Below are positions 42,703 through 51,966 of a stretch of DNA of 64,000 nucleotides, one piece after another. The stretch lies in the NCBI RefSeq assembly GCF_014274465.1, contig NZ_CP060394.1, positions 2,914,001 through 2,978,000 of the forward strand, written 5' to 3'. The notes beneath the pieces are model-generated. The model saw nothing but the letters and a program-made list of their open reading frames with translations, was not told where the DNA came from and searched no databases. Made by a program: the position numbers and the translations under genes. The DNA comes from Alloacidobacterium dinghuense (lineage in GTDB: Bacteria; Acidobacteriota; Terriglobia; Terriglobales; Acidobacteriaceae). Every line of letters begins with the position of its first letter. Position 1 is the first letter of the stretch.

Positions 42703-43830
42703 TTACCTCTTAAAATCTTCCATCATCTTCCGGAAATCGCGGAAGAGATAGTGCGAATCGTGCGGCCCGGGACTGGCTTCAGGATGGTACTGCACGCTGA
42801 AGAGCGGGAGCGATTTGTGGCGCAGCCCTTCGACGGTATTGTCATTCAGGTTGACGTGTGTCAATTCGAGCTCTTCCTGATTGATCGAAGCTGCATCCAC
42901 TGCATAGTTGTGGTTCTGGCTGGTGATCTCGACCTTGCCCGTCTCTGTCTGCTGCACCGGATGATTGCCGCCGTGGTGCCCAAACTTCAGCTTGAAGGTC
43001 TTGCCACCCAGCGCCAGCCCGATGAGCTGGTGCCCGAGGCAAATTCCGAAGATCGGCTTCTTTCCTGCCAGCTGCCGGATTGTCTCCTGCGCGTAGGCAA
43101 GCGGCTCCGGATCGCCCGGACCGTTCGACAGGAAGACACCGTCGGGATTCATGGCCAGAACATCTTCTGCTGAAGTCTGCGCGGGAACCACGGTTACGCG
43201 ACAGCCTTCCTTCGACAACATGCGAAGAATGTTTCGTTTGATGCCGTAGTCGTAGGCCACGACGTGGAGATCGGGCCTCGGCAGTCCCACAGCGTTTTCT
43301 TCCGACTCGAGCGGATCGACTTCCGGCTCCCATTCGTAGCGCGTCTTGGTGGTGACGACACTCGCAAGATCGGTCCCATCCATCTTGCGGATCGAACGAG
43401 CCTTCTGCACGAGCACTTCGGGATCGGTTTCGATCGACGAAATGACGCCGCGCATCACGCCGTTGTTGCGCAGGTGGCGCACAAGAGCGCGCGTATCAAT
43501 CTCGGAAATAACGGGAACGTTGAAGCGCTCAAGGTATTCATCTGCCACCTGCTGCGAGCGCCAGTTCGAACTGATCGGCGAGAATTCGCGCGTGACAAGG
43601 CCTTCGATATAAGGCTTGTTGGCTTCGTTGTCAGCAGAATTGGTTCCGTAGTTGCCGATCTGCGGATTGGTAAGAACGACAATCTGTCCGGCGTAGGAAG
43701 GATCGGTGAAAATTTCCTGATAGCCGGTTAACGATGTATTGAAAACGACTTCGCCGTAGCACTCGCCTTTGGCCCCGTAGCCTTCGCCGCGGAAGATGCG
43801 CCCGTCTTCGAGCGCAAGTATAGCCTGCAT
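42703..43830 (-). CDS. carA: Carbamoyl-phosphate synthase small subunit (glutamine amidotransferase)
   Basis: A 375-residue subunit that hydrolyses glutamine and channels ammonia to CarB. The N-terminal CPSase domain has [20 protein letters not shown]. The class I amidotransferase domain carries the nucleophile Cys in [18 protein letters not shown], and the His/Glu pair in [14 protein letters not shown]. Start ATG 43830 ([11 protein letters not shown]) has GGAGAAG just upstream; the frame is open 8 codons further. It ends in a strong terminator and is not contiguous with carB. Confidence 0.96.
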   Translation of the reverse strand: MQAILALEDGRIFRGEGYGAKGECYGEVVFNTSLTGYQEIFTDPSYAGQIVVLTNPQIGNYGTNSADNEANKPYIEGLVTREFSPISSNWRSQQVADEYLERFNVPVISEIDTRALVRHLRNNGVMRGVISSIETDPEVLVQKARSIRKMDGTDLASVVTTKTRYEWEPEVDPLESEENAVGLPRPDLHVVAYDYGIKRNILRMLSKEGCRVTVVPAQTSAEDVLAMNPDGVFLSNGPGDPEPLAYAQETIRQLAGKKPIFGICLGHQLIGLALGGKTFKLKFGHHGGNHPVQQTETGKVEITSQNHNYAVDAASINQEELELTHVNLNDNTVEGLRHKSLPLFSVQYHPEASPGPHDSHYLFRDFRKMMEDFKR

Positions 43831-43933
43831 CGCTTCTCCATGGAGTGGATTCAATAGATTTTATCAGGTTTCAACGCCTCAGCCGCGCTGCATCTGCGAT
43901 ATTCTTGGATGAATTTTTCAACCGGGGGATTGC

Positions 43934-44575
43934 ATGATTCTTCGTCCTCGAAGCCTCCTCGCTTTCGCCGTTCTAGCTTCTTCGATGATCGCCGTCAGCC
44001 AGACCCAGAATAACGAGCAGCAAGAAAAATTTGCAGCCATGACGAAGACAATGCATGTGATGGGAACGTTTCGGGGCACAACTCCGTGCGCGGATTGTAG
44101 CGGCATTATCACTACCCTCACGCTCTACCAGAAAGACCCGAACAATTACATCGACGCTGTCTACCGGCTGCAGTTGAAATACATCGACCGCGGCAGCTTC
44201 ACGAAATACGGCGAGTGGACCATCCTTCGCGGCCGGCCCGGCGACGACAACGCAACGGTTTACCAGCTCGATCCGGATGGACCGGGCAAGCAGTACTATC
44301 TGCGCGTGGGCGATAAAACCCTGCAGCAACTCGACGGCGACATGAAGCCGATCGACTCAAAGCTCAACTTCACACTCAAGCGCATCGGCGGGTCGCAAAG
44401 TAAAAACATCGGCATGCCGAATCCCGCTTCGGTTAACTGCACCAAACAAGGCGGCACTCTGAAGATCGAGACGGGAAAAGATGGCGGCCAGATTGGCATT
44501 TGCACCTTTCCGAACGGGAAGCAGTGCGAAGAGTGGGCGTTGATGCGGAGTGAGTGCAACCCGAATGAGAAATAG
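43934..44575 (+). CDS. Secreted NlpE-like protein fused to a DUF333 domain
   Basis: A 213-residue exported protein (signal peptide residues 1-23). Residues about 38-155 match the NlpE N-terminal barrel: GTFRGTTPCADCSGIITTLT with the Cys52-x-x-Cys55 pair, then LYQKDPNNYIDAVYRL and YQLDPDGPGKQYYLRVGD. Residues about 160-210 match DUF333 (NIGMPNPASVNCTKQGG, then GICTFPNGKQCEEWALMRSE). No lipobox cysteine is at the signal cleavage site, so it is probably soluble periplasmic. NlpE senses envelope/copper stress in E. coli; that role is only suggested here. ATG 43934 follows a GGGGGA site. Confidence 0.75.
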   Translation: MILRPRSLLAFAVLASSMIAVSQTQNNEQQEKFAAMTKTMHVMGTFRGTTPCADCSGIITTLTLYQKDPNNYIDAVYRLQLKYIDRGSFTKYGEWTILRGRPGDDNATVYQLDPDGPGKQYYLRVGDKTLQQLDGDMKPIDSKLNFTLKRIGGSQSKNIGMPNPASVNCTKQGGTLKIETGKDGGQIGICTFPNGKQCEEWALMRSECNPNEK

Positions 44576-44673
44576 TTCTCAGACAGCTCTTTAGTTTTAC
44601 CTCTGCAGCGCGATACATCGAAGCACGCTTCTCGGGGGAACTTCCCTCGAACCGGAAGCGTACTTCAAAACGC

Positions 44674-45633
44674 ATGCGCCGCTCATTTCGAGACTTGCGG
44701 ATCTGCTTATGGGCTACTTCGTTCGCCCTGTCCCTTTCAATGTCTTCTGCGATGGCGCAGGAAACTGTTTTCCATTCAGAAGTGCATCTGGTCAACATGA
44801 CCTTCAGCGTTCGTGGTCCTGACGGAAAAACCGCAGCTGGTCTGGCAGTCGATGATTTCGAAGTTTTTGAAGATGGCGCGCCGCAGAAGATCCGGTTTTT
44901 CGCGCGTGAAGATCAGCTGCCGCTTTCTCTGGGACTCATCGTGGATGTCAGCGATAGTCAGGATAAGTTTCTAAAACGCCATCAACACGATATCGAAATC
45001 TTTTTGAAAGGAATTTTGCGCCCAAGCGATCAGGCGTTCGCAGTCTGCTTCGGGAATCATCTCCGCCTGGTCAGCGACACCACTTCTTCCGTCTCGCAGA
45101 TCATGGACGGTCTGAAGAGTTTCGACAAAGGCGACATGGATTTTCCGGAGATTGGGCCTAAAGAGGAGCGAGAACTTGGCACGGCGCTCTATGACGCTAT
45201 CTATTTCAGCGTTGAAGAGAAGCTTCAGAGTGACAACAATCGCCGCCGGGCTCTGATTCTATTCACGGATGGAGAGGAAAACTCCAGCGAGCACGACCTG
45301 ATCGATGCCATCTCCGTGGCACAAGATTCCGATGTTCTGATCTTTGCGGTTCGCTACACGCAGACAAAGCATGGCGCGATGAATGCACGGAATAAGTACG
45401 GTATGCGCGTGCTGGGGCATCTTGCAGCGCAGACCGGCGGTTCAGATTTCGATGGACTGCACACCGATCTGCCGGAAGCCTTTCAGCAGATCAGCGACGA
45501 GTTGCGCTCTCTTTATTCCATCGCCTACCAGTCCACGAACAAGGCCCAGGATGGAACGTTTCGGAAAGTGGTGATTCAACCGAAACAAAGCAATTTGACG
45601 GTTCGTGCTAAGGCCGGATACTACGCCCGATAA
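44674..45633 (+). CDS. Secreted VWFA-domain protein (acidobacterial type)
   Basis: A 319-residue protein with a signal peptide (to about residue 29, MSSAMAQ). The Ig-like lead-in is VNMTFSVRGPDGKTAAGLAV, then DDFEVFEDGAPQKIRFF. A von Willebrand A domain follows with MIDAS motif DVSDS (91-95), a later threonine/aspartate region, and LILFTDGEENSSEHDLIDAI. The ending FRKVVIQPKQSNLTVRAKAG is the hallmark of the VWFA-related family abundant in acidobacteria. Likely a metal-dependent adhesion or scaffold protein in the periplasm or outside. It stands alone after the NlpE-like gene. Confidence 0.85.
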   Translation: MRRSFRDLRICLWATSFALSLSMSSAMAQETVFHSEVHLVNMTFSVRGPDGKTAAGLAVDDFEVFEDGAPQKIRFFAREDQLPLSLGLIVDVSDSQDKFLKRHQHDIEIFLKGILRPSDQAFAVCFGNHLRLVSDTTSSVSQIMDGLKSFDKGDMDFPEIGPKEERELGTALYDAIYFSVEEKLQSDNNRRRALILFTDGEENSSEHDLIDAISVAQDSDVLIFAVRYTQTKHGAMNARNKYGMRVLGHLAAQTGGSDFDGLHTDLPEAFQQISDELRSLYSIAYQSTNKAQDGTFRKVVIQPKQSNLTVRAKAGYYAR

Positions 45634-45642
45634 TCTTCAACC

Positions 45643-46194
45643 CTATTTTATGACGCCCATATTATCGGCCGGCCAGTAGATGAAGGCTGCTTTGCCGTAG
45701 ATGAGCTTGCGGGTGACGGGGCCGAAGTCGCGGCTGTCGCTGGAGATGGAGCGATGGTCACCCATCACAAAGTATTCCTCAGGCGGAACGACCATGTCAG
45801 CCATTGAGCGTGCATCGCGGAAGCGCTTGGGGACGTAGGACTCGTCGATCCGCTGACCGTTGACGTAGACCCGGCCATCGTCGATGCGGATGTTATCGCC
45901 GGGAAGCGCGATGACGCGCTTGATATAGCTCTTCTGCGTGTCGCGCGGATAGTAGAAGACGACCACGTCGCCGCGGGAAATCTTCTCGAAATCGTAGGCA
46001 AACTTATTGACGAAGAGACGGTCCTGATCACGCAGCTCTGGCTGCATGCTGGTGCCTTCGACCTTCACCGGTTGGTAGAGGAAGGTGATGATGAAAAATG
46101 AGGCCATCACCGAAATGATGAAGTCACGCAACCACAGCTGAAGGTGGTGGCGCGGATTTGTTTTTGTTTCTTGTTGCACGCTTTCTTCGTTCAT
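45643..46194 (-). CDS. lepB: Signal peptidase I
   Basis: A 183-residue membrane-anchored serine protease that removes signal peptides. One membrane helix (residues about 24-42, DFIISVMASFFIITFLYQP) is followed by the catalytic Ser49 in VEGTSMQPELRDQDRLFVNK and the Lys92 base in KSYIKRVIALPGDNI. Box E motif FVMGDHRSISSDSRDFGP is intact. Length suits the short Gram-negative/acidobacterial form. A secreted-protein gene lies 28 bases upstream on the same strand, so both are probably one transcript. Confidence 0.95.
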   Translation of the reverse strand: MNEESVQQETKTNPRHHLQLWLRDFIISVMASFFIITFLYQPVKVEGTSMQPELRDQDRLFVNKFAYDFEKISRGDVVVFYYPRDTQKSYIKRVIALPGDNIRIDDGRVYVNGQRIDESYVPKRFRDARSMADMVVPPEEYFVMGDHRSISSDSRDFGPVTRKLIYGKAAFIYWPADNMGVIK

Positions 46195-46222
46195 CGACCT
46201 TTAAGTCAAATGGTATTGCTCT

Positions 46223-47065
46223 TTACGAGCAACCCAGTCCTCCTACCGGACACAAAATGTTCGATTTCGGCTTGGGCATCGGCTGTTGTGCGGATGGAAC
46301 GATTGCAGCCTGCCCGGCGACGTCGGGACCGGAGAGGTTAGCCTGCGTAATTGTCATCGGACGCTGCAGAACCATCTCCAGACCTTGGCCTGTATTAAGA
46401 ACCACTTCATCGCCGCGGGTGAAGAGGGTGTAGATCAACCCAGCTGCTCCGCCGGCCAAAGCACCGTATCCGGCTCCGGCACCCGGATGACCTGTTACCG
46501 CACCGCCAATGGTGCCGAGGCTCGCTCCTTCAATCGTGCTTTGCGCGATGGTTGCGGCGTCTTTGCCTTTATTGGAAGCCTGCTGGATCTCGCCTTCGTT
46601 TTGTACTTTGGCTCCGTCGGAACCAGGGATGCTGTTCACGACTCCCGGAATGGTCACGACTGATCCGTTAGGGAAAATCATCGAGGTAAAGTGCATGCGC
46701 ACGGCAGCGCGTCCTTTGACGCGGCCGGGACGAACCACCTCGTCGATGATGCCCTGAACGTAGACACCAGCTGGAATCGCAACATGGCTGTCGACTACGA
46801 CGGGAAAGCTTGATGAGAGATACACGCTATCGCCGGGTTTCGCGGTCTTGGTATTCACTGCCGATCTGAGTTCGAGCAGGACCTTCGTTCCCGATGGGAT
46901 CTCCGTCGACTTTGCCTGAACCGAAGCCGTTGCATTGACTGGCTGAGCGCTGCCGGTTGGCGTCGGAACCGCTTGCTGCGTTGCGGGCTGCTGCGCGATT
47001 GCCCCGCTTGCTGCGAGCAATCCCATTGCGACTGCGGCTATGGGCCAATATTTCAATCCGCGCAT
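46223..47065 (-). CDS. Secreted beta-barrel-like protein with a glycine-rich segment
   Basis: A 280-residue protein with a signal peptide (residues 1-24, ending AIAQ). A Thr/Ala/Pro linker is followed by a beta domain (residues about 55-150) beginning EIPSGTKVLLELRSAVNT, which resembles TrbI/VirB10-type or TraB-type sandwich sequences. A Gly/Ala-rich helix-prone segment (GTIGGAVTGHPGAGAGYGAL, GGAAGLIYTLF) looks like a membrane- or oligomer-forming hairpin. The C-terminus has two cysteines. GGGGAG lies 5 bases before ATG 47065. It precedes lepB by 28 bases. Function not recognised. Confidence 0.65.
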   Translation of the reverse strand: MRGLKYWPIAAVAMGLLAASGAIAQQPATQQAVPTPTGSAQPVNATASVQAKSTEIPSGTKVLLELRSAVNTKTAKPGDSVYLSSSFPVVVDSHVAIPAGVYVQGIIDEVVRPGRVKGRAAVRMHFTSMIFPNGSVVTIPGVVNSIPGSDGAKVQNEGEIQQASNKGKDAATIAQSTIEGASLGTIGGAVTGHPGAGAGYGALAGGAAGLIYTLFTRGDEVVLNTGQGLEMVLQRPMTITQANLSGPDVAGQAAIVPSAQQPMPKPKSNILCPVGGLGCS

Positions 47066-47247
47066 GGCTGCTCCCCCTGTCGAAAGTCAAGGCTTTCGTT
47101 CCATTTGCAATGCATCGAGTCAGATTTCACGGTTTCTTCAAAAGCGGGGAGTTTGTCATGCTGCCAACAAACCGGGATCCGACTCTTCTGGTCTTATGGA
47201 ACCCTTCCAGACATTATTGTAGACGCTTTTCTGACTCAGGAAGTTAG

Positions 47248-48171
47248 CTATTGCCAGCCATCTACGATGGTCTTTGCAAGCTTGGCCAAGAGGACTTCGG
47301 CTTCGTTGTCCGGCGTCCAGCTCTTGTCCTGGTTGCCATAGGTGAATTCAGAAATGACGATCGGGCCATTCCTGGCGAAGACCACTCCTACATCGTTGCG
47401 GACCTCATCTAAAGCTCCCGTTTTGTTGGCAATTTTGGACTCACCCTCTGTCGTATCAATGGTTTCGAGGTATCGGGGAATGCTGTTGCGATAGAACTGG
47501 TTCTTCAACATATGCATGGCTGCGGCGCAAAGCTTCTCGTCCTGTTCGGTCGGCTTGGCCGAGCTGCCCGGCGCATTCAGATTGCAGGTAGCGAAGTGCT
47601 CCATGATCCCGGCCATTTCACGCGCTGTAGTTTTGCCCAGGCCGAATTGCTTCTGATCGGCAGGAACGGGACCTGCCGCCGGCAAGGAGACTTTCTTATA
47701 GAGCCACGTGTCTTTCAGGCCGAGCCACTGAATTCGGTCATCGATGTTTTTGAGGCCCAGGTAGTCGATGGCGACGTTGGTCGCAGTGTTGTCGCTGACA
47801 ATAATCATCATCGTCAGAACATCTTTTAACGTCAGGGTTTGCGGCGCGTCGAAGAACATCAGCACGCCGGAGCCCTCCACCTGGTTGGCTTTCGTCAGCG
47901 TAAGCTTGTCCTCGAAATGGGCTTTGCCTTTCTGAACCTGCTTGAGGGCTTCAAACAGGACTGCCAGCTTGATGACTGAGGCCGTCGGCACCGGGGTGTC
48001 TTCATTGATGGCTACGGTCTTTCCGCTCTTCAAGTCGCACGCGTAGAGGGTCACATGGCCCTGGTGAGTCTGGATTAGAGCCTGCAAATTTGCTTTGAGC
48101 GCCGTGTCTTCCTGCGCATGCAGTGTCGCAGAAGCAGACATCAGAAGAAATATTACAAACAGAAATCGCAT
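47248..48171 (-). CDS. Class A beta-lactamase-like serine hydrolase
   Basis: A 307-residue secreted protein (signal peptide residues 1-20, ending LHAQ). It contains the three penicillin-interacting motifs: Ser65-x-x-Lys68 (TASVIKLAV), SDN 126-128 (IIVSDNTATN) and KTG 250-252 (IANKTGALDEV). The omega loop lacks an obvious ExxLN glutamate, so efficient penicillin hydrolysis is uncertain; a PBP-like esterase is possible. Three in-frame ATGs occur; 48171 is preferred because AAGGATGA then falls at normal spacing. It is divergent from a second serine hydrolase, with murQ and murA beyond that. Confidence 0.8.
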   Translation of the reverse strand: MRFLFVIFLLMSASATLHAQEDTALKANLQALIQTHQGHVTLYACDLKSGKTVAINEDTPVPTASVIKLAVLFEALKQVQKGKAHFEDKLTLTKANQVEGSGVLMFFDAPQTLTLKDVLTMMIIVSDNTATNVAIDYLGLKNIDDRIQWLGLKDTWLYKKVSLPAAGPVPADQKQFGLGKTTAREMAGIMEHFATCNLNAPGSSAKPTEQDEKLCAAAMHMLKNQFYRNSIPRYLETIDTTEGESKIANKTGALDEVRNDVGVVFARNGPIVISEFTYGNQDKSWTPDNEAEVLLAKLAKTIVDGWQ

Positions 48172-48252
48172 TCTCATCCTTTGTTTCATTCAAGTTCGCT
48201 TACTATAACTGCACTCGCTTTCGATTGCCATGACTTTGCCACTCGCCATCCC

Positions 48253-49359
48253 ATGACTTTGCCACTTGCCAACCTAGACCAGCGAACTCGCTTTGCGGCT
48301 GCGCATGCAGTTTTAGGACAAGCGGTGATCGACCGCGCCTTTCCCGGAGCGGCATATGGAGTTTTGCTCGATGGGCAGGTTGTGGTTTTGAGCGCGGTCG
48401 GACGCTTCACCTACGATGCCGATGCGCCGACAGTGACACCAGATACAGTCTTCGATCTCGCCAGCGTCACCAAAGTTATGGCAACGACTTCGATGGCTAT
48501 GCTGCTGTTTGATCGCGGCATCCTTGATCTTGATATGCCGCTCGGCGAGATACTTCCGGCGTTCGTAATAGGACGCGCGCCAGGAAGCGGTAAAGAGCGC
48601 GTGACCATCCGCATGCTGTTGGCGCATTCGTCTGGATTGCCTGCGTATGCTCGCCTGTTCGAGCAGCACACTTCTGCAAACGCGCTGTTGCGTGCATGCT
48701 TACAATTGCCACTCGAAGTTGCGCCGGGAACAAGGGCTGATTATTCGGACATTGGGTTTATTCTGCTGGGCAAGGCGCTCGAGGTGTTGGCCGGTGACCA
48801 CCTGGCAAGATATTGTCAGCGGGAGATTTTCACTCCGCTCGGATTAACCAGCAGCTACTTCTGCCCGCCGGCTTCGATGCGCACGCAGATTCCATCAACC
48901 GAAATCGATACAACGTTTCGTAGGCGCAAGATTCAAGGTGACGTGCACGACGAACACGCATTTGTGCTGGGCGGCTACGGCGGTCACGCTGGACTCTTTG
49001 CAAATGCACTCGATGTTTTGCACTTTGCCTCGTGCATTTTGTCAGATGGCCGCACGGCAACCGGAGAGCAACTGTTTCGGCCTGACACAGTGCATCTCTT
49101 TGTGACACGGGAAAGCGAACCGATTGGAACATCGCGTGCACTCGGATGGGACACGCCGACTGCGCCCTCATCGTCGGGAAAACATTTCAGCCCATCCTCG
49201 ATTGGCCACCTTGGATACACGGGGACATCGCTCTGGATCGATCGAGAGAGAAGGCTTGCCGTCACGCTGTTGACGAATCGCACATGGCCGGATCGTTCTA
49301 ATAAAGCGATTCAGCAAATACGTCCGGCCTTTCACGATGCAATTTACATTGGCCTGTGA
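48253..49359 (+). CDS. Class C-type serine hydrolase (beta-lactamase/esterase family)
   Basis: A 368-residue protein of the beta-lactamase/D-aminopeptidase/esterase family. Ser71-x-x-Lys74 (LASVTKVMAT), the Tyr164-Ser-Asp motif (RADYSDIGFILLG) and the HLGYTG box replacing KTG (SIGHLGYTGTSLWID) are visible. From ATG 48253 there is no signal peptide, so it is probably cytoplasmic. A 23-bp imperfect duplication around CCATGACTTTGCCACT puts a second, out-of-frame ATG at 48230. It is followed by murQ 122 bases downstream. The context suggests an amidase or esterase acting on muropeptides. Confidence 0.8.
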   Translation: MTLPLANLDQRTRFAAAHAVLGQAVIDRAFPGAAYGVLLDGQVVVLSAVGRFTYDADAPTVTPDTVFDLASVTKVMATTSMAMLLFDRGILDLDMPLGEILPAFVIGRAPGSGKERVTIRMLLAHSSGLPAYARLFEQHTSANALLRACLQLPLEVAPGTRADYSDIGFILLGKALEVLAGDHLARYCQREIFTPLGLTSSYFCPPASMRTQIPSTEIDTTFRRRKIQGDVHDEHAFVLGGYGGHAGLFANALDVLHFASCILSDGRTATGEQLFRPDTVHLFVTRESEPIGTSRALGWDTPTAPSSSGKHFSPSSIGHLGYTGTSLWIDRERRLAVTLLTNRTWPDRSNKAIQQIRPAFHDAIYIGL

Positions 49360-49481
49360 AAACGCGATTCCATTATCGGAACGCCATCATCAAATAAGAT
49401 TCCACAAAATAAAAATTGCGACCCATTTCCAGTCGTTAGCGCTACAATTGGAGATGGCGTATTGTCGAGATAATCCAACCA

Positions 49482-50468
49482 ATGGCAACCATAACACCTG
49501 CTCCACCGGCCGAGTCACACCGCACAAGTAACGGACACTCTTCACATATCTCACCCGTAACCAACCTTCAGGATCTGATCACGGAAAGCCCTAACGATGC
49601 ATCGCAGGGCTTTGATACGAAGTCGGCTGTGGAGATTGCCCGCATCATCAATCATGAGGATGCCAAGGTCGCAGCCGCCGTCAAGAAGGCGCTGCCGGAG
49701 ATTGCGCTGGTGATCGATGCGGTGGCGCGAAGCCTGCGCGACGGGGGACGCCTCATCTATGTTGGAGCAGGATCAAGCGGACGTATTGCAGCACTCGACT
49801 CGTGCGAATGTCCTCCTTACTTCTCGAATTCGCCACAACAGATTCAATACATCATGGCGGGTGGCCCTAAGGCTCTTGCATCGCCGGTCGAAGTCAACGA
49901 GGATTCGGAAGAACTCGGACAGCGGGACATCGCGCGCCGTCGTCCCACCAGGAAAGACGTGGTGCTCGGACTTTCTGCGAGCGGACGCACCCCTTACGTC
50001 GTCTCTGCCGTCGCTTATGCTCGCGCGCGGGGAGCGAAGACTGCCTGCATTACCTGCAATCACAACACTCCGTTGGAAGGTGCAGCCGACATCGCGATCA
50101 TCGCCGACGTTGGACCGGAAGTGATTTCCGGTTCCACACGCATGAAGGCCGCAACGGCGCAGAAGATGATCACCAACATGATCACAACCGGCGCCATGAC
50201 TCGACTCGGATATGTGTATGAGAACCTGATGGTCAACGTACACATGCAGAATTCGAAGCTGGTTGAGCGTGGCATCAGTATTCTGATGCGCGCCTGCAAG
50301 ATCGATCGCGATACGGCCGTGCGTACCATCAAGTCCGCCGGACGAAGTGTTCCCGTGGCGCTGGTGATGCTGAAGGCCAATGTCGACAAGCCCGAGGCAG
50401 TGCGCCGGTTGGCTCAGTCCGATGGAAACGTCCGCCGGGCAATTGAAGATTCGGTAATGGATCTGTAG
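49482..50468 (+). CDS. murQ: N-acetylmuramic acid 6-phosphate etherase
   Basis: A 328-residue MurQ, which cleaves the lactyl ether of MurNAc-6-phosphate to GlcNAc-6-phosphate and D-lactate during cell-wall recycling. The SIS-domain active site is LIYVGAGSSGRIAALDSCEC (the glutamate of the DSCECPP motif is the proton donor/acceptor). The second acidic segment (VEVNEDSEELGQRDI) and the sugar-phosphate loop VLGLSASGRTPYVVSA follow. The C-terminal small helical domain is present. No strong ribosome site precedes ATG 49482. An extra N-terminal stretch of about 25 residues (Pro/Ser/His-rich) precedes the family start NLQDLITESPN. Confidence 0.95.
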   Translation: MATITPAPPAESHRTSNGHSSHISPVTNLQDLITESPNDASQGFDTKSAVEIARIINHEDAKVAAAVKKALPEIALVIDAVARSLRDGGRLIYVGAGSSGRIAALDSCECPPYFSNSPQQIQYIMAGGPKALASPVEVNEDSEELGQRDIARRRPTRKDVVLGLSASGRTPYVVSAVAYARARGAKTACITCNHNTPLEGAADIAIIADVGPEVISGSTRMKAATAQKMITNMITTGAMTRLGYVYENLMVNVHMQNSKLVERGISILMRACKIDRDTAVRTIKSAGRSVPVALVMLKANVDKPEAVRRLAQSDGNVRRAIEDSVMDL

Positions 50469-50608
50469 ATTCCTCTTTCGCGTATGCCGCGCAGCGTACC
50501 GCCCTACAGTGGGCTGGAAGTATCTAGGGTGATACGTGTTTTCAAAGCAAGTCACAAGCTGCACGTTTACACTATCCAGTACGGCAGATCAGACTGGGTA
50601 GATATTCA

Positions 50609-51916
50609 ATGGACAAATATGTGATTCGCGGGGGCAACCCCCTCATCGGCACAGTTCGCGTCAGCGGCGCGAAGAACTCTGCGCTTCCCTGTATGGCCGC
50701 GGCCATTCTTACCGAGGACGAAGTGATCCTCGAAAACATTCCGCAGGTGCGCGATATCGAAACCGAGCGTAAACTTCTCGTCTCGATGGGCGCCGAGGTG
50801 GAGCTTGGCTACGGGCGCGCCCAACATCGCACTTCGATTAGTTGCCGCGTGCTCTCCGATCCTGTGGCGAAGTACGAAATTGTTAAAACCATGCGCGCTT
50901 CGTCGCTGGTGCTTGGACCGTTGGTTGCACGCACCGGGCTTGCACGCGTTGCTATGCCTGGCGGTTGCGCGATTGGCGGACGTCCGATCGATCTGCATAT
51001 CAAAGGGCTGGAGACGATGGGAGCGCAGATCGGCTATGAGCATGGCTACATCGAAGCCCGCGCTGAGCGGCTCAAAGGCGCGCACATTGTCTTCGACAAG
51101 ATCACGGTTACCGGGACCGAAGATTTGCTGATGGCCGCGGTGCTGGCAGAGGGTGAGACGGTCATGGAGAACTGTGCTCGCGAGCCGGAGGTGACTGATC
51201 TTGCTGCGCTCCTAACCGCAATGGGGGCCAAGATTGAAGGCGCAGGCACCTCGAAGATTCGTGTGCAGGGAGTTGAGAAGCTGCACGGTGCTCGGCACCG
51301 CATCAATCCGGATCGCATTGAGGCTGGGACTTTCCTCGTTGCGGGCGCGATTACGGGTGGCGACCTGTGCGTGGCAAATTGCAACCCGGCGCATCTCGGT
51401 GCGCTCATCGCCAAACTTGAGGAAGCGGGTGTCCGCGTCGAAATCCTGGGCAAGGACCAGATTCGCGTGCGCAGCGAAGGCAATTTGAAGGCTGCCGATA
51501 TCTCGACCGAAGAGTATCCAGGCTTCCCCACCGACATGCAGGCGCAGTATATGGCGCTGGCCACGCAAGCAGAAGGTACGTCGGTCGTGACGGAAAATAT
51601 CTTCGAAAATCGTTTTATGCATGTACAGGAACTTGTCCGCATGGGAGCGAACATCAAAGTGGATGGGCGCTCGGCTACCGTGCGCGGCAAATCGCCGCTC
51701 TCATCGGCGGCGGTCATGTGTTCGGATCTGCGCGCCTCCGCTTCGCTGGTGCTCGCTGCTCTCGTCGCCGACGGGGAATCGATCCTGGATCGGGTGTATC
51801 ACATGGATCGCGGTTACGAGCACATCGAGGAAAAGCTGCGGGGCGTAGGCGCCCAGATCCGACGCATGGGTAATGTCTTTGCTGACCGGCGCGAAACGGT
51901 TGCGGTCGAAGCATAA
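50609..51916 (+). CDS. murA: UDP-N-acetylglucosamine 1-carboxyvinyltransferase
   Basis: A 435-residue EPSP-synthase-fold enzyme that commits UDP-GlcNAc to peptidoglycan synthesis with phosphoenolpyruvate. Lys22-Asn23 (VSGAKNSALP) and the mobile-loop Cys120 (MPGGCAIGGRPIDLH) are present, so fosfomycin would be expected to bind. LEVEL landmarks such as FPTDMQAQYMALATQAEG and NRFMHVQELVRMGANI confirm the family. It lies 140 bases after murQ on the same strand, so recycling and synthesis genes are neighbours. A long hairpin follows the stop (51930-51965). Confidence 0.97.
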   Translation: MDKYVIRGGNPLIGTVRVSGAKNSALPCMAAAILTEDEVILENIPQVRDIETERKLLVSMGAEVELGYGRAQHRTSISCRVLSDPVAKYEIVKTMRASSLVLGPLVARTGLARVAMPGGCAIGGRPIDLHIKGLETMGAQIGYEHGYIEARAERLKGAHIVFDKITVTGTEDLLMAAVLAEGETVMENCAREPEVTDLAALLTAMGAKIEGAGTSKIRVQGVEKLHGARHRINPDRIEAGTFLVAGAITGGDLCVANCNPAHLGALIAKLEEAGVRVEILGKDQIRVRSEGNLKAADISTEEYPGFPTDMQAQYMALATQAEGTSVVTENIFENRFMHVQELVRMGANIKVDGRSATVRGKSPLSSAAVMCSDLRASASLVLAALVADGESILDRVYHMDRGYEHIEEKLRGVGAQIRRMGNVFADRRETVAVEA

Positions 51917-51929
51917 TCTCTGAAACGAC

Positions 51930-51965
51930 AGGCCCTTCTGCGCATCCCAAGTAGCAGGAGGGCCT
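51930..51965 (+). promoter_or_regulatory. Hairpin that hides the ribosome site of the downstream dinB-like gene
   Basis: AGGCCCTTCTGC and GCAGGAGGGCCT pair over 12 positions (one G-U) around a 12-base loop. The right arm contains AGGAGGG, the ribosome site for ATG 51967. It may act as an attenuating structure between murA and the next gene; no T tract follows. Confidence 0.5.
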
Positions 51966-51966
51966 G

